Source: Desulfobulbaceae bacterium DB1
Lineage (GTDB): Bacteria > Desulfobacterota > Desulfobulbia > Desulfobulbales > SURF-16
Length of the DNA: 64,000 nucleotides
Direction of reading: 5' to 3'
Assembly: GCA_001914235.1 (NCBI GenBank)
Contig: MQUF01000011.1
Location: 62,001-126,000, forward strand
Made by a program: the position numbers and the translations under genes
In this document: positions 20,425 through 29,329 of the stretch, piece after piece
How positions within the stretch are numbered: position 1 is the first letter of the stretch
How the letters are laid out: each line of letters starts with the position of its first letter
Notes under the pieces: model-generated
What the model was told of the DNA's origin: nothing
Seen by the model: only the letters and a program-made list of their open reading frames with translations
The model's database searches: none

Positions 20425-20425
20425 T

Positions 20426-23400
20426 ATGAGCAAATCTCCCGGATTCATCCGCAAACACCTTGACCTGAAAACACTGATCACCATCGGTGTCACCTGCATC
20501 ATGGGAACGGTTATTTTTTTCAGCATCGTCAACCAACGGGAGCACAGTCGCGAACGAATGATGTCCTATGGACAGGACATGAAATCCCTGACCTATGCCG
20601 GCATCAAACATCCCATGGCGGTGGGCGACAGCCCTTCCATCGAAAAACAGCTCTTCGACATTGAGGGAGAGCTGGAAAATACCGAGGTCGTCATCTGTGA
20701 CTTCAATCAGCGCATCGTCTTTGCCACCCATGCCGACTACATCGGCCGGGACGTTTCCTTTGTCACCGACAACCAGGAAACACTAGACGCGCTCTCCTCC
20801 CTGCTCGAGCATTCCATCCAGCCGAAAACCGGATATTTCGAAGAAAAGGCCGACGGCCAGAATTTCCTCACCACCCTGCACATCATCACCAACGACACGG
20901 AATGCCACCACTGCCACGGCGAAACCAGAGAAGTCCTTGGCGCCCTGCTGGTCAGACAGTCCACCAATGCGACCTATGCAACGATTGCAACATTGCAGAA
21001 CCGGACCCTGATTATCTGTCTCATTGGAATCGCCGCGCTGATCGCCTTCATCTCTTTTCTCCTGGCGCGCATGGTGACCAAACCGGTTACGGAACTGGCG
21101 GCAAAGGCCAAACAGCTGGCCCAGGGGGATCTGTCCGTTTCGGTGCCGGTCACCTCGGATGACTCCATCGGCGTGCTCAGCAACTCCTTCAACTATATGG
21201 TGCTCAGCATAAAAGATCAGATCGAATATGCCAACAGCCTGAAGGAGGCCATCGCCGATCCGCTGATCACCGTGGACACCAACATGGTGGTCACCTTTAT
21301 CAACCAGGCCTGTGCATCAATCACCGGCTACAGCAAGCAGGAAACCGTCGGCAAACTGACCTGCCGCGACATTTTCCGCAGCGAGATATGCCGGAATGAC
21401 ATATGCGACACCACCTGCCCTTTGAAAAAATGCCTTGTTTCAGGCGAACGGGTGGCCGGCATCAGGACCACCATCCTCAATAAGCAAGGACGGGAAATCC
21501 CCATCATCACCAGCGCCAGCGCCCAAAAGGACGCGCACGGCAACATCACCGGCGCGGTGGAAATATTCAGGGACATCTCCATTGTTCTTGAGGCGGAACG
21601 GCTGGTATACATCAAAAAAATCGCTGAAAAGGAAGAAGAAGAACGGAAACACCTTGAGTCCCTGGCGGAAAACCTGCTCGGCATCCTGTCCCAGGTGTCA
21701 AACGGCAACCTGAAAGTCCGGGCCGCCGGCACCAACGGCCATGACGTCATGGACAAAATAGCGCAGCACATAAATTCAACCCTCGACAACCTGGAAAAGC
21801 TCTATCACAAAATCGCCTCCTTCAGCAAGGAAATGGAGCTTGAAGTGGCGCGACGCACCATGATGCTGCGCTCAAAAACCCTGTTGCTTGAACGGGCAAA
21901 CAAAGAACTGCAGGAACTCGACCGCCTGAAATCATCCTTTCTGGCCAACATGTCCCATGAGCTGAGAACACCGATGAACTCCATCCTGGGCTATACGGAT
22001 CTCCTGCTGGACCGGGTGGATGGAGAAATAAACGACGAGCAGGAAAAAAGTCTGCTGAAGGTGGAAAACAACGCCAAGCACCTGCTGGAATTGATTAACG
22101 ACATCCTGGACATGTCCAAGATAGAATCGGGCAAAATGGAGCTTGATATCAACAAAACGGAGCTCAAGGACTTCATGGAATATCTGGCCGTCTTTTTTCA
22201 ACCGGCCATCCAGGCGAAAAACCTGTATCTGAAATTTGATTTTGCCGAAGATACCCCGCCTGTTTATATCGACAAGGACAAAGTACGACAGATCTTCAAC
22301 AATCTTCTCTCGAACGCCATCAAATTCACCACCCTGGGCGGCATCATTGTCCATGTCAAACCATCAACCCTGGTCGGCGCCGCCGAGACAACGCCGCTTT
22401 TTGTTGAAATCTGCATCGAGGACACCGGCATCGGCATCCAGCCGGAGGATATGGAGAAGCTTTTCGACAAATTTACCCAGATCAATGTTTCCGCCTGCAG
22501 GCAGTATGAAGGAACCGGCCTCGGGCTGAGCATAGCCCGGGGCCTGGTTGTCTTGCATCGCGGCGTCATCTGGGCGGAAAGTGAATTCGGCAAGGGCAGC
22601 AGATTTTATTTTACCCTGCCGGCCCAGAAAAAAATTCTTGAAAGAACCGAAGAACCGATCATCGAACAGGAGATGGCGGAAACCCTGGCCGAATATTTTG
22701 ACAAACCGGTCGACATATTTCTCAAAAATCCAATTTACGGCGGCCAGCCGGTCAAGTGCTGGGAATTCCAGCACTGCGGCCAGTCAAGCTGCCCGGCTTA
22801 CGGCAACAAGGAGCTCCGTTGCTGGCTTATTGCCGGAATTCATTGCAAAGGGGTAAAAGTTGCCAAATTCCCGGAAAAGGCCGCCTTCTGCAAGGGCTGC
22901 GACATCATCGAAAATCTTGTTATTGAAGAATGCAAGTTTCAGGACCCGAAAACACTGCTGGAGGGCATCGGTCAAGCCGCCCATGAGCAAGAGGCCGTCA
23001 CGGAAAAAACCATCATGGCCATTGACGACAATCCCGAGGTGATAGAGCTGATCCGAAAAAACATCGGCACGGAGTACACCGTTGTCGGCCTGTTAAGCGG
23101 CCAGGGGGCCGTTGAAACCGCCAAGAAAATCAAACCGTTGGCCATTACCCTTGACATCATGATGCCGGAAAGAAACGGCTGGCTGGTTCTGCAGGATTTG
23201 AAACGAAATCCGGATACCCAGGATATCCCGGTTATCATCCTTTCCATCGTTGACGAAAAACAAACAGGATTCAGCCTGGGAGCAGCGGAATATCTGGTGA
23301 AACCGATCAACAAAAAAATCCTGCTGCACAAACTGAAAAATATCGAGAAACTCACTCACATTAAAAATATCCTGATTGTCGACAGCGAGCATGACACCTG

Positions 23401-23731
23401 TGAGCTCCTGGAAAGCGTCCTGCTGGCCGAGGGGTACCAGGTGCGAACCGCGGCAACCAGCGGCGATGCCATGCAGGCGATTAAGGCCTCTGCGCCGGAT
23501 TTGCTCGTTCTTAACCTGATCATGCCGGACGCCCATGGTTTTGACTTGATCGAATTCGTCAAAAGCAGAAAGGAGATAAAAAGCACCCCGCTTGTTCTGA
23601 TTACCAACCAGGATTTAAGCGAAGAAGACATGAATGCCCTGAACGGACAAATCCAGGTTACCTTGAACAAAGGAATCCTTTCGGAACAAAACCTGCTTGA
23701 AGAATTAAAGAAAACAATCAAGAAAATGTGA
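20426..23731 (+). CDS. Heme-c sensor hybrid histidine kinase with two receivers
   Basis: 1101 aa from ATG 20426 with GGAGGG upstream. Order: TM1 (15-34); a periplasmic domain containing one heme-c site CHHCH (160-164); TM2 (192-214); HAMP; PAS (275-390) with a Cys cluster C-x8-C; coiled coil; HisKA with His511 in MSHELRTPMNS; HATPase; a CWEFQHCG...CPAY...C...CKGC cysteine-rich (two-CW type) domain near 740-800; receiver 1 with an intact Asp (TLDIMMP); receiver 2 in which the phosphoacceptor position is Asn (LVLNLIMP). It probably senses redox or a heme ligand and phosphorylates the nearby receivers. Confidence 0.85.
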   Translation: MSKSPGFIRKHLDLKTLITIGVTCIMGTVIFFSIVNQREHSRERMMSYGQDMKSLTYAGIKHPMAVGDSPSIEKQLFDIEGELENTEVVICDFNQRIVFATHADYIGRDVSFVTDNQETLDALSSLLEHSIQPKTGYFEEKADGQNFLTTLHIITNDTECHHCHGETREVLGALLVRQSTNATYATIATLQNRTLIICLIGIAALIAFISFLLARMVTKPVTELAAKAKQLAQGDLSVSVPVTSDDSIGVLSNSFNYMVLSIKDQIEYANSLKEAIADPLITVDTNMVVTFINQACASITGYSKQETVGKLTCRDIFRSEICRNDICDTTCPLKKCLVSGERVAGIRTTILNKQGREIPIITSASAQKDAHGNITGAVEIFRDISIVLEAERLVYIKKIAEKEEEERKHLESLAENLLGILSQVSNGNLKVRAAGTNGHDVMDKIAQHINSTLDNLEKLYHKIASFSKEMELEVARRTMMLRSKTLLLERANKELQELDRLKSSFLANMSHELRTPMNSILGYTDLLLDRVDGEINDEQEKSLLKVENNAKHLLELINDILDMSKIESGKMELDINKTELKDFMEYLAVFFQPAIQAKNLYLKFDFAEDTPPVYIDKDKVRQIFNNLLSNAIKFTTLGGIIVHVKPSTLVGAAETTPLFVEICIEDTGIGIQPEDMEKLFDKFTQINVSACRQYEGTGLGLSIARGLVVLHRGVIWAESEFGKGSRFYFTLPAQKKILERTEEPIIEQEMAETLAEYFDKPVDIFLKNPIYGGQPVKCWEFQHCGQSSCPAYGNKELRCWLIAGIHCKGVKVAKFPEKAAFCKGCDIIENLVIEECKFQDPKTLLEGIGQAAHEQEAVTEKTIMAIDDNPEVIELIRKNIGTEYTVVGLLSGQGAVETAKKIKPLAITLDIMMPERNGWLVLQDLKRNPDTQDIPVIILSIVDEKQTGFSLGAAEYLVKPINKKILLHKLKNIEKLTHIKNILIVDSEHDTCELLESVLLAEGYQVRTAATSGDAMQAIKASAPDLLVLNLIMPDAHGFDLIEFVKSRKEIKSTPLVLITNQDLSEEDMNALNGQIQVTLNKGILSEQNLLEELKKTIKKM

Positions 23732-23778
23732 GCCAAGACGGCTCAAATGATTCTCCCCCCGGGGATCGCAGGTGACCA

Positions 23779-24195
23779 ATGGCCGAGAAAAAAAAGATTT
23801 TGATTGCTGATGACAATCAGGACAGCCGTGAACTGGTGAGAAAAATTCTGCGCAAGGACGACTATCTGCTGCTTGAGGCAATTGACGGGGAAGACGCCCT
23901 GCACAAAATCATCGAGGAAAAGCCTGATCTGGTCCTGATGGATATCTCCATGCCGAAAATAAACGGCTACGATCTGACGCGGATGATTAAGTCCGGCGAC
24001 CAGAAGGACACCACAATCATTGCCCTGACCGCCCATGCCATGAAGGGCGACAGAGCCACCGCCATGGACGCGGGCTGCAACGGCTACATCACAAAACCCA
24101 TCAATGTGCGGGAATTTGCCGATCAGATCAGAAAATACCTCAACGCTTCCACCGCAAATCAGGCGTTGAGCGATGCGGAAATCGATCTGCACTGA
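23779..24195 (+). CDS. Single-domain response regulator (receiver only)
   Basis: 138 aa, one CheY/DivK-like receiver with acidic pair DD (11-12), phosphoacceptor Asp55 (LVLMDISMP), Thr in IALTAHA and Lys in YITKPIN. There is no output domain. It lies 47 bases after the hybrid kinase and before a receiver-kinase gene, so it is a likely phosphorelay intermediate. It is closely similar over its length to the C-terminal receiver fused to the sigma54 activator at 32013-34019 (shared blocks such as ILIADDNQDSRELVRKIL and YITKPINVREFA). Confidence 0.85.
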   Translation: MAEKKKILIADDNQDSRELVRKILRKDDYLLLEAIDGEDALHKIIEEKPDLVLMDISMPKINGYDLTRMIKSGDQKDTTIIALTAHAMKGDRATAMDAGCNGYITKPINVREFADQIRKYLNASTANQALSDAEIDLH

Positions 24196-24263
24196 ACAGG
24201 GGTACGAGTTCTCGCAAAGATCTCTTCCCCGCTGTTTCGACTCACCATGTTTTCTTCGTCACC

Positions 24264-25370
24264 ATGAGCACGAATGCCATGAATCCAAAAGGCAAAATTT
24301 TAATCATTGACGACAATGTCGACACGGTTGAGCTCCTGCGCAAACGATTCCTGGCCGAGGGTTATGAGACGGAGGAGGCGTACGACGGAGTGACCGGACT
24401 GGAGAAATTCCATACTGCCGAACCGGACCTTGTCATTTTGGACGTCATGATGCCGAATATGGATGGCTATGAAGTCTGCAAAAGGCTCAACCTCAATGGT
24501 GCCGCGGCGCATATTCCGATACTCATGCTCACCGCCAAAAGCGAAATCCCGGATAAAATAAAAGGCTTTGATATCGGCGCGGATGATTACATCACAAAGC
24601 CCTTTGATTTCAAGGAACTGGCCGCCCGGGTCCGATCGCTTCTCACCCAGAGAACCCTGAATAAACAACAGGCGGAACAGGAAAAACTGCACGCTCTCGA
24701 TCATGTGGTGGATGAAATCTCCCACGAGGTGCGCAACCCCCTGGTGGCCATCGGCGGCTTTGCCCGGCGCGTCCGGAAAAGCCTGCCCGAGGGCAGTCCG
24801 AACTGCCAGTACATGGACATTATTTTGCGCAACGTCGAAGTGCTGGAAAAAATGGTTCACCAGATGATGACCCTGAAAAGCGCAACCTTGAGCTTCATCG
24901 AACCAACGGACATCAACGAATTGACAGCAAAAGCCTTGAGCACGCACCACGCGCGAATAGAAAAAAAACAAATCAAAATCAACACGCGATTCATGGAAAA
25001 TATCCCGCAGATTGCGGTTGATCGGGATAATATGACCCAGGCGATCGCTCATGTCATTCAAAATGCCATTGAAGCCATGGAAGGAGAAGATCGGCGCCTG
25101 GAAATCACCACCGGCATGGATGGAGGATATGTCGAAATAGAGATTACGGATACCGGCAAAGGTATCCACAAAGAAAAGATAAAAAATATCTACGATCCTT
25201 TTTTCAGCTCAAAGACATACGGTCCGGGACTGGGCTTGACCTTTGTCCTGAAAACAATCCAGAACCACAAAGGCCAGATTACCGTCAGCAGCAAGGCACA
25301 GCAGGGATCAACATTTTTGCTCAGACTCCCCGTCAATACCAAACCGACTGAATCCGCCAAACCCGCCTGA
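24264..25370 (+). CDS. Response regulator-histidine kinase hybrid (REC-HisKA-HATPase)
   Basis: 368 aa cytoplasmic protein. The receiver (Asp60 in LVILDVMMP) is followed by a short linker, a HisKA helix with His154 in DEISHEVRNPLVAIGG and an HATPase with DTGKGI and GPGLGLTFVLK. There is no sensor or membrane part, so it takes input through its receiver. It is a paralogue of the protein at 34016-35092 with the same architecture. It completes a cluster with the heme-c kinase and the lone receiver. No clear ribosome site; ATG 24279 is an alternative start. Confidence 0.83.
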   Translation: MSTNAMNPKGKILIIDDNVDTVELLRKRFLAEGYETEEAYDGVTGLEKFHTAEPDLVILDVMMPNMDGYEVCKRLNLNGAAAHIPILMLTAKSEIPDKIKGFDIGADDYITKPFDFKELAARVRSLLTQRTLNKQQAEQEKLHALDHVVDEISHEVRNPLVAIGGFARRVRKSLPEGSPNCQYMDIILRNVEVLEKMVHQMMTLKSATLSFIEPTDINELTAKALSTHHARIEKKQIKINTRFMENIPQIAVDRDNMTQAIAHVIQNAIEAMEGEDRRLEITTGMDGGYVEIEITDTGKGIHKEKIKNIYDPFFSSKTYGPGLGLTFVLKTIQNHKGQITVSSKAQQGSTFLLRLPVNTKPTESAKPA

Positions 25371-25467
25371 CAAATTACCACCACCCACCGCAGGGCCGGC
25401 AATCGCATTCCCAAACTCGCCGCCTATCTTTTCGGCAAAAATCCTGCCCTCCGGAAATCCGCTCTCC

Positions 25468-25514
25468 TTGCAGAAATGGAACCATTCGTCGGCAAACCGA
25501 TTGCAATTTCGCAA
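25468..25514 (+). promoter_or_regulatory. Paired upstream activator sites (TTGCA-N4-TGCAA type)
   Basis: Two imperfect palindromes: 25468-25481 (TTGCA-GAAA-TGGAA) and 25501-25514 (TTGCA-ATTT-CGCAA), 33 bp centre to centre. They sit 77 bp upstream of a -24/-12 promoter, the usual place for a sigma54 enhancer. The same motif pair occurs at two other promoters in the window. Confidence 0.6.
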
Positions 25515-25590
25515 TCATCCCCGCATCCTCCTCAGCCTTCTCCTTCGCTAACAAACTGATATAACAGCAACAAATGCAGGGTGACAGGGG

Positions 25591-25605
25591 TGGCACATTA
25601 AATGC
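25591..25605 (+). promoter_or_regulatory. Sigma54 (-24/-12) promoter
   Basis: TGGCAC-ATTAA-ATGC, with GG and GC exactly 10 bases apart as required for RpoN recognition. It would start transcription near 25617 and give a leader of about 170 nt before the PAS-AAA regulator gene at 25786. Nearly identical elements stand at 27415 and 29234. Confidence 0.65.
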
Positions 25606-25785
25606 TCCCTAGAAATATGGAGACATGGCTCACAGAAGAGTAATTCGTTTTATTGTGGTCCATGGTCATCCGGAAATATCCGAGAACAGAGCCAAAGAAA
25701 GCGGCACAGGACTGCCCGGCACCCGTTACACGCCTTCTTGCGGTTTTTCCAGCCATTACCGGCGCGACATACTTTTTTTAAAAAA

Positions 25786-27225
25786 ATGGGCGAAATTGTG
25801 ACCGTTAAAAAAACAAAGAATTGTAACGGATGCGAATCCCTCACTTTCCGCGCAGCAGACTATGATGCATCCCCATCAGCGAATTCCTTCGAACAACTGC
25901 AAATACGTCCGGAATCCATCCTGGACAGCATTTCCGACGGAGTTTTCACGGTTGACACGCAACTGCGGATCACATCATTTAATCGAGCCGCCGAAGCGAT
26001 CACCGGCGTATCGCGGCGCAAGGCCATTGGCCGGCCCTGCGCGAAAATATTCTGCTCCAGTCTGTGCGACACAGATTGCCCGATGTTGAAAACTCTGGCA
26101 ACCGGCAATCCCACGCTTAACCTTTATGCCTTCATCACCAATGCCGAAGGCTACCAGATTCCGGTCAATGTCTCCACCACGCTTTTACGCGATAAAGAAA
26201 ACGAGATTGTCGGCGGCGCGGAAACCTTTCAAGATCTGAGCCTGATCGCCAAACTGCCGGAAAATGCCGGAAGCCGGATCCAGGTAAGCGAAATGATAAC
26301 CCGCAACCCGGCCATGGGCCGGGTAATCAAGATATTACCGCAAATAGCCGCTGCCGGAAAACCGGTGCTTATTGAGGGTGAAAACGGCACAGGCAAAGAA
26401 ATGGTAGCGCGCGCCATCCACACCTTCAGCCCGCGCCGGGACAAACCTTTTATCCCGATAAAATGCGGCGCTCTTCACGGGGATTTCCCATTTGCAGAGC
26501 TCACGAACGATTTCCCGGAAATTTCTCCTCCCCGGAATAATCAGGCAAACCGACTCTGGTTCCCCCCGGGAAGCACGCTCTTTTTTGACGATATCAGCGA
26601 AATCGCCCCCCCCGGGCAAAGCCGTTTCCTGGACATGCTCGAGGCAAAAACGGAAATTCCCACTGATGCCGGCGGATCAGGCATCGGAGGAGTGCGCCTC
26701 ATTGCCGCCACCAGCCGCGACGACCGTACCCGCCAAATTCATTGCATCACCTTGAAACTGCCGCCTTTACGACAACGGAAAGAGGATATTCCGCTGTTGA
26801 CCGATCATATCCTCAGCCGGGCCAATCTTTTACAAAACAAATCCGTTCACGGTGTCAGCCCGGAAACGATGGCCTTGCTGATGGCTTATGACTTTCCCGG
26901 CAATATCAGCGAACTGAAAAACATTATCATTCACTCGTTCAATGAATGCGACGAAGGCTTTATTTGCCCGGCGCATCTGCCTGCGGAATTACAAAAAAAT
27001 CCTGTGACGGCACTCAAATCATTCGACATTGAAAAGGCGGTGCAGGCAACAGAGGCGCAGACAATTATTGCCGCCCTCAAGCGCAACAATTATAACCGCA
27101 AGGCCGCGGCGCGGGATCTCGGCATTCATAAAAGTACATTTTTTCGCAAGATTAAACATCTTGGGATCATTCTGCCGCAAACGGATGGCCGTTTCCGTCT
27201 GTCCGCATCCGGCAGCTGCAAATAA
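25786..27225 (+). CDS. Degenerate sigma54-activator-like regulator (PAS-AAA-Fis HTH) lacking GAFTGA
   Basis: 479 aa from ATG 25786. The frame is open to 25738, starting with TTG. An N-terminal CNGC is followed by a PAS domain (40-150) with Cys85, Cys90, Cys94 and Cys98. The AAA+ domain keeps the P-loop GENGTGKE (198-205), Walker B as LFFDDISE, PPLRQRKEDIPLL and DFPGNISELKN. The segment that should hold LFGHxKGAFTGA is replaced by unrelated sequence, and the FREDL sensor region is missing. The C-terminal HTH (NYNRKAAARDLGIHKSTFFRKI) is intact. It probably binds DNA but cannot engage sigma54, so a repressor or anti-activator role is likely. It is preceded by a sigma54 promoter. Confidence 0.78.
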   Translation: MGEIVTVKKTKNCNGCESLTFRAADYDASPSANSFEQLQIRPESILDSISDGVFTVDTQLRITSFNRAAEAITGVSRRKAIGRPCAKIFCSSLCDTDCPMLKTLATGNPTLNLYAFITNAEGYQIPVNVSTTLLRDKENEIVGGAETFQDLSLIAKLPENAGSRIQVSEMITRNPAMGRVIKILPQIAAAGKPVLIEGENGTGKEMVARAIHTFSPRRDKPFIPIKCGALHGDFPFAELTNDFPEISPPRNNQANRLWFPPGSTLFFDDISEIAPPGQSRFLDMLEAKTEIPTDAGGSGIGGVRLIAATSRDDRTRQIHCITLKLPPLRQRKEDIPLLTDHILSRANLLQNKSVHGVSPETMALLMAYDFPGNISELKNIIIHSFNECDEGFICPAHLPAELQKNPVTALKSFDIEKAVQATEAQTIIAALKRNNYNRKAAARDLGIHKSTFFRKIKHLGIILPQTDGRFRLSASGSCK

Positions 27226-27289
27226 TCCACGGGGAATTTGCCGTTTATCGCCAGGCAAAACCCTGGAATTGCGCCCATCAAATCGATCA

Positions 27290-27328
27290 TTGCAAAATTG
27301 CAAACTTTCTTGCGTTGCACCATTGCAT
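27290..27328 (+). promoter_or_regulatory. Paired upstream activator sites (TTGCA-N4-TGCAA type)
   Basis: 27290-27303 is a perfect TTGCA-AAAT-TGCAA palindrome; 27315-27328 is TTGCA-CCAT-TGCAT. Centres are 25 bp apart and the pair ends 87 bp before the -24 box at 27415. Same motif as at 25468 and 29114. Confidence 0.65.
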
Positions 27329-27414
27329 ACTCGCAAGCACACACAGCGCGATAATGAGTCGCCGCTTCTCGCAATATCTTGATATCACTCATTAAACCAA
27401 CGAGTCGCGTTTCT

Positions 27415-27429
27415 GGCACACAAGATGCA
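27415..27429 (+). promoter_or_regulatory. Sigma54 (-24/-12) promoter
   Basis: TGGCAC-ACAAG-ATGC with correct GG-N10-GC spacing. The predicted start is near 27441, about 135 nt before the membrane protein gene at 27578. Confidence 0.68.
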
Positions 27430-27489
27430 TTTACTATGAAGTAAAGACGACCTCGATCCTGCAACAAAGGAGAATCGAGGCGGGCAAAG

Positions 27490-27515
27490 GCGGGATCAGG
27501 GACGCCTGATCCCGC
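27490..27515 (+). promoter_or_regulatory. Strong hairpin in the mRNA leader
   Basis: An 11-bp perfect stem (GCGGGATCAGG / CCTGATCCCGC) closes a GACG loop, followed by CCGCGG repeats that could form an alternative stem. It lies between the predicted sigma54 transcription start and the ribosome site, without a T-run. It could stabilise the transcript or control read-through. Confidence 0.45.
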
Positions 27516-27577
27516 GGCAAGACCGCGGCCCCAAAAACAGCAGAACTTTTTAAATTGAAAAATAGAGGAGGAACGCC

Positions 27578-27985
27578 ATGAGTCAATATCTAATTCTTCT
27601 CGCGATCATACCGTTAGCCTGTTTTCAACTGACAAAAATTTACAGAATGCGGAACAGATGGCTGATTAACGGCATTGCAACGGGCTTGGTAATTGCTCCG
27701 GTAAGCTTCGGCCTGCTGCAATTCACCTATATTCCGGTAATAGGGAAAGTTCTCGGGTTTATCGGACTTATCGCCAATCTTACCCATGGATCAATCGGTT
27801 ACTTCTGCCTGGTTGGGAGCGGAATCATTGCTCCGACCGCACTGATCACGGCAACCGAGCTTGTTATGATCAATCTGGTGAACGCGGTTCTTTTCTCATA
27901 CTGTTACGGTATGATCGGCTACGCCATTGATCGGAAACTGGAAGAAGAAAGCACCGAAACAGAGCATGTTCGGGTAATTCTCTAA
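27578..27985 (+). CDS. Small polytopic membrane protein, function unknown
   Basis: 135 aa with about four hydrophobic helices and a short acidic cytoplasmic tail (EEESTETEHVRVIL). No motif I recognise. AGGAGGAA just before the ATG is a very strong ribosome site. It is the first gene after the second sigma54 promoter and precedes a 75-aa single-helix protein and a membrane-anchored PilZ protein, so a membrane role linked to c-di-GMP is plausible. Confidence 0.65.
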   Translation: MSQYLILLAIIPLACFQLTKIYRMRNRWLINGIATGLVIAPVSFGLLQFTYIPVIGKVLGFIGLIANLTHGSIGYFCLVGSGIIAPTALITATELVMINLVNAVLFSYCYGMIGYAIDRKLEEESTETEHVRVIL

Positions 27986-28024
27986 GCAACAGCCGATTCC
28001 CATGACATCACGGCATGATTCGAC

Positions 28025-28058
28025 GCGATACCGCCAATCTCAAACATGGCGGTATCGC
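28025..28058 (+). terminator. Hairpin after the small membrane protein gene
   Basis: A 12-bp perfect stem (GCGATACCGCCA / TGGCGGTATCGC) with a 10-base loop, followed by TTTGCC. It is a probable intrinsic terminator or attenuator between the first gene of the sigma54 operon and the next two genes. Confidence 0.6.
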
Positions 28059-28114
28059 TTTGCCGATCAAATCAAACCCTAAAAACCACAACAATTGACA
28101 ACGTGAGACGATTT

Positions 28115-28342
28115 ATGACAAAGACACAATATTCCCCCCAGGACGATACCGCTTCTCTCAGCCGTTCAACCCCGGACATAACCGATAGATATGACAGTGA
28201 TCGTTTGGTTCTTTCCCTCATCATGGGCATGGCGGCTCTCATCGGCATCTGGGCACTCTTGTGCATGATGGCCGGCATACTCAACCTCGGCGGAATCACC
28301 GAACTGGGCGCGAGCTGGTTTTCCGCGATAACCGGCAGATAA
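28115..28342 (+). CDS. Small single-helix membrane protein (75 aa), function unknown
   Basis: Chosen start MTKTQYSPQDD at 28115, with GAGACGA upstream; an in-frame start at 28046 lies inside the preceding hairpin and is unlikely. A polar N-terminus of about 38 residues is followed by one helix (LSLIMGMAALIGIWALLCMMAGIL) and a short tail. It sits between the small polytopic membrane protein and the PilZ gene, 46 bases before the latter. No family recognised. Confidence 0.55.
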   Translation: MTKTQYSPQDDTASLSRSTPDITDRYDSDRLVLSLIMGMAALIGIWALLCMMAGILNLGGITELGASWFSAITGR

Positions 28343-28387
28343 AACAACCGCTGCTTCCCGACAAACCGCCACATTCAGGACACACCC

Positions 28388-28954
28388 ATGCTCTATCAAC
28401 CACAACTCTTCGTTTATATGTGGTTTTTACCGGTTACATTTTTCATCCTGCTGCCGTTTGCCTTCATGCTGTCCACTATGTTCATCACCTTTGCAACAAG
28501 GGCGGCAGCGATTCGACCCAAACAAGAAAATCGTAACGCAAGCGAAGGGGAGTTGATAATACAAGAAAGCGACCCCATTGACAAAAGACTCCACCCCCGA
28601 TTCCGCATCGCCGGGATATCCGCTGATGCCTCAAACGGCATTGACTTATGCACCGGACTGGCCTGCAATATATCCCGTTCCGGCATAGGACTCATCGATA
28701 TACCGGAAAAATTTGCTCAAAATCCCGGCAACCTCTCGGTTGTCATTTCCGGTCGCCAAAAAATATTCAGAATGGTGATACAGCCGCAATGGCACCAGGC
28801 AATCGGACAACGAAAACGTCTCGGCGGAAAAGTTGTCTCCCCCCCCGTCGGGTGGCCTGAGTTCATACAGCACTATGAATCCATATTCAAGGGCCTTGGC
28901 AAGGGCCTCTCAACCACTGGTTTATCCGGCTTTTCACCTGTCGATTCTCCATGA
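28388..28954 (+). CDS. Membrane-anchored PilZ-domain protein
   Basis: 188 aa. One or two hydrophobic helices at residues 8-38, then a PilZ domain: KRLHPRFRIAG (the RxxxR element appears as RLHPR) and NISRSGIGLID (the D/N-x-S-x-x-G element), the c-di-GMP binding determinants. It probably transmits c-di-GMP levels at the membrane. It ends the cluster driven by the sigma54 promoter at 27415, if transcripts read through the hairpin at 28025-28058. Confidence 0.72.
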   Translation: MLYQPQLFVYMWFLPVTFFILLPFAFMLSTMFITFATRAAAIRPKQENRNASEGELIIQESDPIDKRLHPRFRIAGISADASNGIDLCTGLACNISRSGIGLIDIPEKFAQNPGNLSVVISGRQKIFRMVIQPQWHQAIGQRKRLGGKVVSPPVGWPEFIQHYESIFKGLGKGLSTTGLSGFSPVDSP

Positions 28955-29113
28955 AATTCCACCTCCCCCGCTGCTTCTTTTGCCGCCCCGTCATCACCCG
29001 AAGACAATCTTTCAACCCCGGCCGCGCACTGATGTGCCTTTCCGTGCGTCCCCTGATCCGCCCTGTTCAATGAAAAAAACTGTTTTTTCTTGCCCGGACA
29101 GGTTGCCGCAGGG

Positions 29114-29160
29114 TTGCAATCTTGCACCTCTGTATCTGCCGAATGGTTGCAGAAATGCAA
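29114..29160 (+). promoter_or_regulatory. Paired upstream activator sites (TTGCA-N4-TGCAA type)
   Basis: 29147-29160 is the core of the perfect palindrome GGTTGCA-GAAA-TGCAACC; 29114-29127 is TTGCA-ATCT-TGCAC with flanking GG and C. Centres are 33 bp apart, the same as at 25468-25514, and the pair ends 74 bp before the -24 box. Confidence 0.7.
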
Positions 29161-29233
29161 CCCTGCCTTGGCGGCCCGACGGCAACGGCCACGTAACACG
29201 CCGATAAGAATCAAAAAACATAAAATAAGAAAA

Positions 29234-29248
29234 TGGCACATAAGATGC
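29234..29248 (+). promoter_or_regulatory. Sigma54 (-24/-12) promoter
   Basis: TGGCAC-ATAAG-ATGC with GG-N10-GC spacing. It would start near 29260 and drive the heptaheme cytochrome and cytochrome b genes. Confidence 0.7.
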
Positions 29249-29329
29249 AAATACTCTCAACAAATGCATACGATGTTTCTCACGTGAACTGTTGTTGAAA
29301 AAGATCGAACACTTTTTACCAAGGCCAGG

